Below, in pieces: positions 62,257 to 64,000 of a stretch of DNA of 64,000 nucleotides. Position 1 is the stretch's first letter, and every line of letters begins with the position of its first letter. Location: the NCBI GenBank assembly GCA_947642555.1, contig CANRSX010000014.1, positions 48,508-112,507 of the forward strand, read 5' to 3'. The notes beneath the pieces were generated by a model, which saw only the letters and a program-made list of their open reading frames with translations, was not told the origin of the DNA and did no database searches. The DNA is from an uncultured Roseburia sp. (GTDB taxonomy: Bacteria > Bacillota > Clostridia > Lachnospirales > Lachnospiraceae). The translations under genes were made by a program, and so were the position numbers.

Positions 62257-62303
62257 AAAGGCTGATGAAAAATCGTGCGAGCACGATTTTTCATCAGCCT
62301 TTT
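62256..62303. terminator. proS terminator made of the palindromic core
   Basis: Two perfect 22-base arms around the loop CGAG, beginning at the last base of the proS stop codon. The inner part AAAATCGTG-CGAG-CACGATTTT is the same core as in the 60.6 kb element. T-runs flank both sides, so it can also stop the convergent abiE transcript. Confidence 0.92.
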
Positions 62304-62338
62304 GCAACAAATCTTTCGTACCAATCCACCAATACTCC

Positions 62339-63177
62339 TTATGAAATGCAGTTATCACATAAAATGCGGATAGCGTTCATCACCGTTTCCCATGCAATAC
62401 CCGCCGCATAGCTGTTTTTCTTTTGATAGTTTTCCCAAAACTCCTGCATAGTAGTGTTTGCTTCGATTTCGTCTAAAATACGGCGATACTCCGGCAGCAC
62501 CTTTTCGCTGTCCCGTTTGCGGCAGGTTGCCGCAAGCGCAGCGGCAAGCGTTTTTGTGTTAATCTCCATTCCCGCGTGTTGCAGGATATATAAGTCATAA
62601 AAATCCCGCAGACGGCTATTGAAGATCGTCCGCGTCAATACCGTTTCGATTTTTTACAAGCACCGTTTCGAGGGTGTACGCCCACAATGAAATATACCGC
62701 TGCTCAAACATCAGCTTGTAGTGATATGTAATCTCGGCAGGTGTTACCACATCCCCCGATGATATGTCGATTTTCAGCGGGATTTTCGTTGTGTCTAATA
62801 ATGCGTCAAGGGAAAGACGCACACCGCCGTACTCCGCTTCGTCCATGATATTTGAAACGTCTTTCATCTCAAAACAGATATTGTCGTCAATCGGTGTAGC
62901 GGCGATTTCCTCTACAATCTGTTTTGCATGTTCGCAGTCAAGAGGAAAATTGCGGATTGTAGTATCAATATCCATTGTCGCCCTGTTGTCCAGACCTACC
63001 ATAGCAGAAACAAGCGTACCGCCTTTTAAGATAAAGTTGTCCTTATATTTTGAAAGGGCGACACGCTCTAAAAAGCGTTCCATAGCATAATTTCGGATTA
63101 GCAGTTGTGACTTGCCGCTGTCCCCCCTTTGCCATGTTACGAATTAAATCTTTTAGCTGTCTTGATGTTTTAATCAT
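62339..63177 (-). pseudogene. abiEii: AbiEii-type nucleotidyltransferase toxin, frame broken twice
   Basis: Read in three pieces the product is one AbiEii protein of about 280 residues. Piece 1 starts MIKTSRQLKDLIRNMAKG at the ATG that overlaps the abiEi stop. Piece 2 carries the nucleotidyltransferase motif FILKGGTLVS and the MDIDTT Asp pair. Piece 3 is IFNSRLRDFYDLYILQHAG to ILCDNCIS. A six-G run (63122-63127) and a six-A run (62650-62655) each contain one base too many for a continuous frame. Loss of function, phase variation or sequencing error are all possible. The region is AT-richer than proS. Confidence 0.85.
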
Positions 63178-63779
63178 TAGAATAGTACCCCCATTGTTTC
63201 TCGGATTTTCTTTTCAAGCCGCATAGCCTTTGCATACTCCATAAGGCGGTTGAGGTTTTTATCTTTTCGTTTCATAAACTCCACTAACGCATAATTGAAA
63301 GCGGAAATATCCATATCAGCCCGTTTGCGGATTATATCGCAAATGGTGCGCTCCATATCGTAAACAGCAATCGAATATCCGGCCGGAGAGGGCATTTGAC
63401 AAACGCCCAGCGTGTGCCACTCCTTTTTTGTATAAACAATCCTCACACCTTTTTCTGCAAGCGTTGGGCTGTTATATTTTGCGGGTACAGTTACCGTAAG
63501 CGGCATTGGCTCCATTTCCGCGAGATCGTGCAGGTACAGTGCGGTTTCTTGGGAGTATATCGCTTTGGAGATTTGGGCCTGCAGCAAATACATTTCATCA
63601 GCCCATGCAGAGGGCGAAAGGTAAATCCCATGCGCAGCCTTTTCAAGCCCCGCGCTTTTTGCATATTTGTAAAATGTTTCTTTGGAAATGCCAGCGGCGA
63701 CAATATCAGCCGTTTTCAAAATACCATTATTTTCCGCAAGCAGTTTTTCAATCGTGTTTTTCTTCAAAAAGTTCACCAA
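63177..63779 (-). CDS. abiEi: AbiEi-type antitoxin/autoregulator
   Basis: 200 residues. An N-terminal winged helix (NNGILKTADIVAAGISKETF) precedes the AbiEi antitoxin domain (GIYLSPSAWADEMYLLQAQ, YSQETALYLHDLAEMEPMPL, YDMERTICDIIRKR). In type IV abortive-infection systems this protein represses its operon and protects from AbiEii. The frame starts at a TTG without a good ribosome site. An ATG seven codons' worth upstream in another frame (63786) would read MKVGELFEEN and join this frame if one A of the AAAAA run near 63761 were missing, so the start may also be damaged. Confidence 0.85.
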   Translation of the reverse strand: MVNFLKKNTIEKLLAENNGILKTADIVAAGISKETFYKYAKSAGLEKAAHGIYLSPSAWADEMYLLQAQISKAIYSQETALYLHDLAEMEPMPLTVTVPAKYNSPTLAEKGVRIVYTKKEWHTLGVCQMPSPAGYSIAVYDMERTICDIIRKRADMDISAFNYALVEFMKRKDKNLNRLMEYAKAMRLEKKIRETMGVLF

Positions 63780-63784
63780 CTTTC

Positions 63785-63822
63785 ATACGGATAGTATATC
63801 GTAAAGACCGTATAAAAGTCAA
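63785..63822 (-). promoter_or_regulatory. abiE promoter with inverted repeat
   Basis: TTGACT (63817-63822) and TATACT (63793-63798) are separated by 18 bases. ATACGG (63785-63790) and CCGTAT (63808-63813) form an inverted repeat around the -10, a likely AbiEi operator. Confidence 0.7.
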
Positions 63823-64000
63823 TTTGTTTTTCAGTTTCAAAACCTTTGCTTTACCGTTCCTGCTCCGCGCCCTATTTTGGGACGGGTAGAGAATACTGTC
63901 CACATTCTTTTTGATTATGCCGTACTCCTGCATTTGCTTTTTTGCCGGGCGTTTGACAGTTGAATAACAGAAAAAACACCTGCAGGCCGCATAAAACCTG
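63823..64000 (-). other. Window edge upstream of abiE, no gene recognised
   Basis: A minus-strand frame is open from the window edge through this stretch (containing KRPAKKQMQEYGIIKKNV) and ends inside abiEi. It could be the tail of a gene that starts outside, but I recognise no family. No repeat or attachment site was seen. Confidence 0.3.

Noticed and set aside
4261..63779. A single defence island joining AAA module, McrBC and AbiE
   Set aside because: The AAA module is almost 50 kb from the others, with housekeeping and sugar genes between; only McrBC and AbiE are near each other and even they are split by proS.

Overview
The window reads as the chromosome of a GC-rich, gut-type Lachnospiraceae relative (Bacillota, Clostridia). 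The evidence is a YesM/YesN-type two-component pair, glycoside-hydrolase family 78 rhamnosidases, a BlaI/M56 sensor operon, a Csp-like S8 peptidase, DUF1266 and GtrII proteins, a T-box leader and strong AGGAGG ribosome binding sites. Genus assignment is an inference. Most genes lie on the minus strand. No rRNA, tRNA or CRISPR array was seen.

Layout. 0-1 kb: start of a sensor kinase gene with its AraC-type response regulator. 1.1-4.2 kb: purM-purN-purD. 4.3-6.3 kb: an AT-richer two-gene module, an OLD/AAA-type ATPase followed by a small protein with a PD-(D/E)xK-like signature; this is my best candidate for an undescribed defence or nucleic-acid-processing system. 6.4-11 kb: BlaI-type repressor, M56 sensor protease and lipoprotein, with a promoter that contains its own tandem operators. 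11-18 kb: a hydroxy-acid locus (CdaR regulator, permease, LarA homologue with a His-rich tandem-repeat insert, carboxylesterase, glycerate kinase). 18-38 kb: a rhamnoside-utilisation island with two paralogous AraC regulators, two GH78 rhamnosidases, three esterase/serine-hydrolase genes, a complete Opp-type ABC importer, a GPH symporter, an MFS carrier and a ferredoxin-type aldo/keto reductase. 38-48.4 kb: housekeeping genes (pyrD, pyrK, pyrC, hflX), lipoproteins, a GtrII membrane protein, an M19 dipeptidase and an AlkD-like protein. 48.5-53.2 kb: MATE exporter, S8 peptidase and a ClpX with a long N-terminal region.

53.4-64 kb is accessory in character. It holds an McrBC-type restriction pair, two tandem paralogues of unknown function built from repeated winged-helix-like units, an Asn/Gly-rich lipoprotein, an IclR regulator, a T-box-controlled prolyl-tRNA synthetase that lacks most of its editing domain, and an AbiE toxin-antitoxin locus whose toxin frame is broken twice at homopolymers. 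A family of related palindromic elements (CGTGCGAGCACG-like core, AAAAGTTCAGCC/GGCTGAACTTTT ends) is scattered through 56.4-62.3 kb; one copy lies between the T-box terminator and proS.

How parts work together. The rhamnoside island can import glycosides (ABC and GPH systems), de-esterify them and remove terminal rhamnose, apparently under the AraC paralogues. The CdaR locus probably imports or releases a small hydroxy acid, inverts its stereocentre through the nickel-pincer enzyme and phosphorylates glycerate. The AAA/nuclease-like pair, McrBC and AbiE are separate defence-type modules rather than one island. Functions come from motif reading alone; no database search was run.
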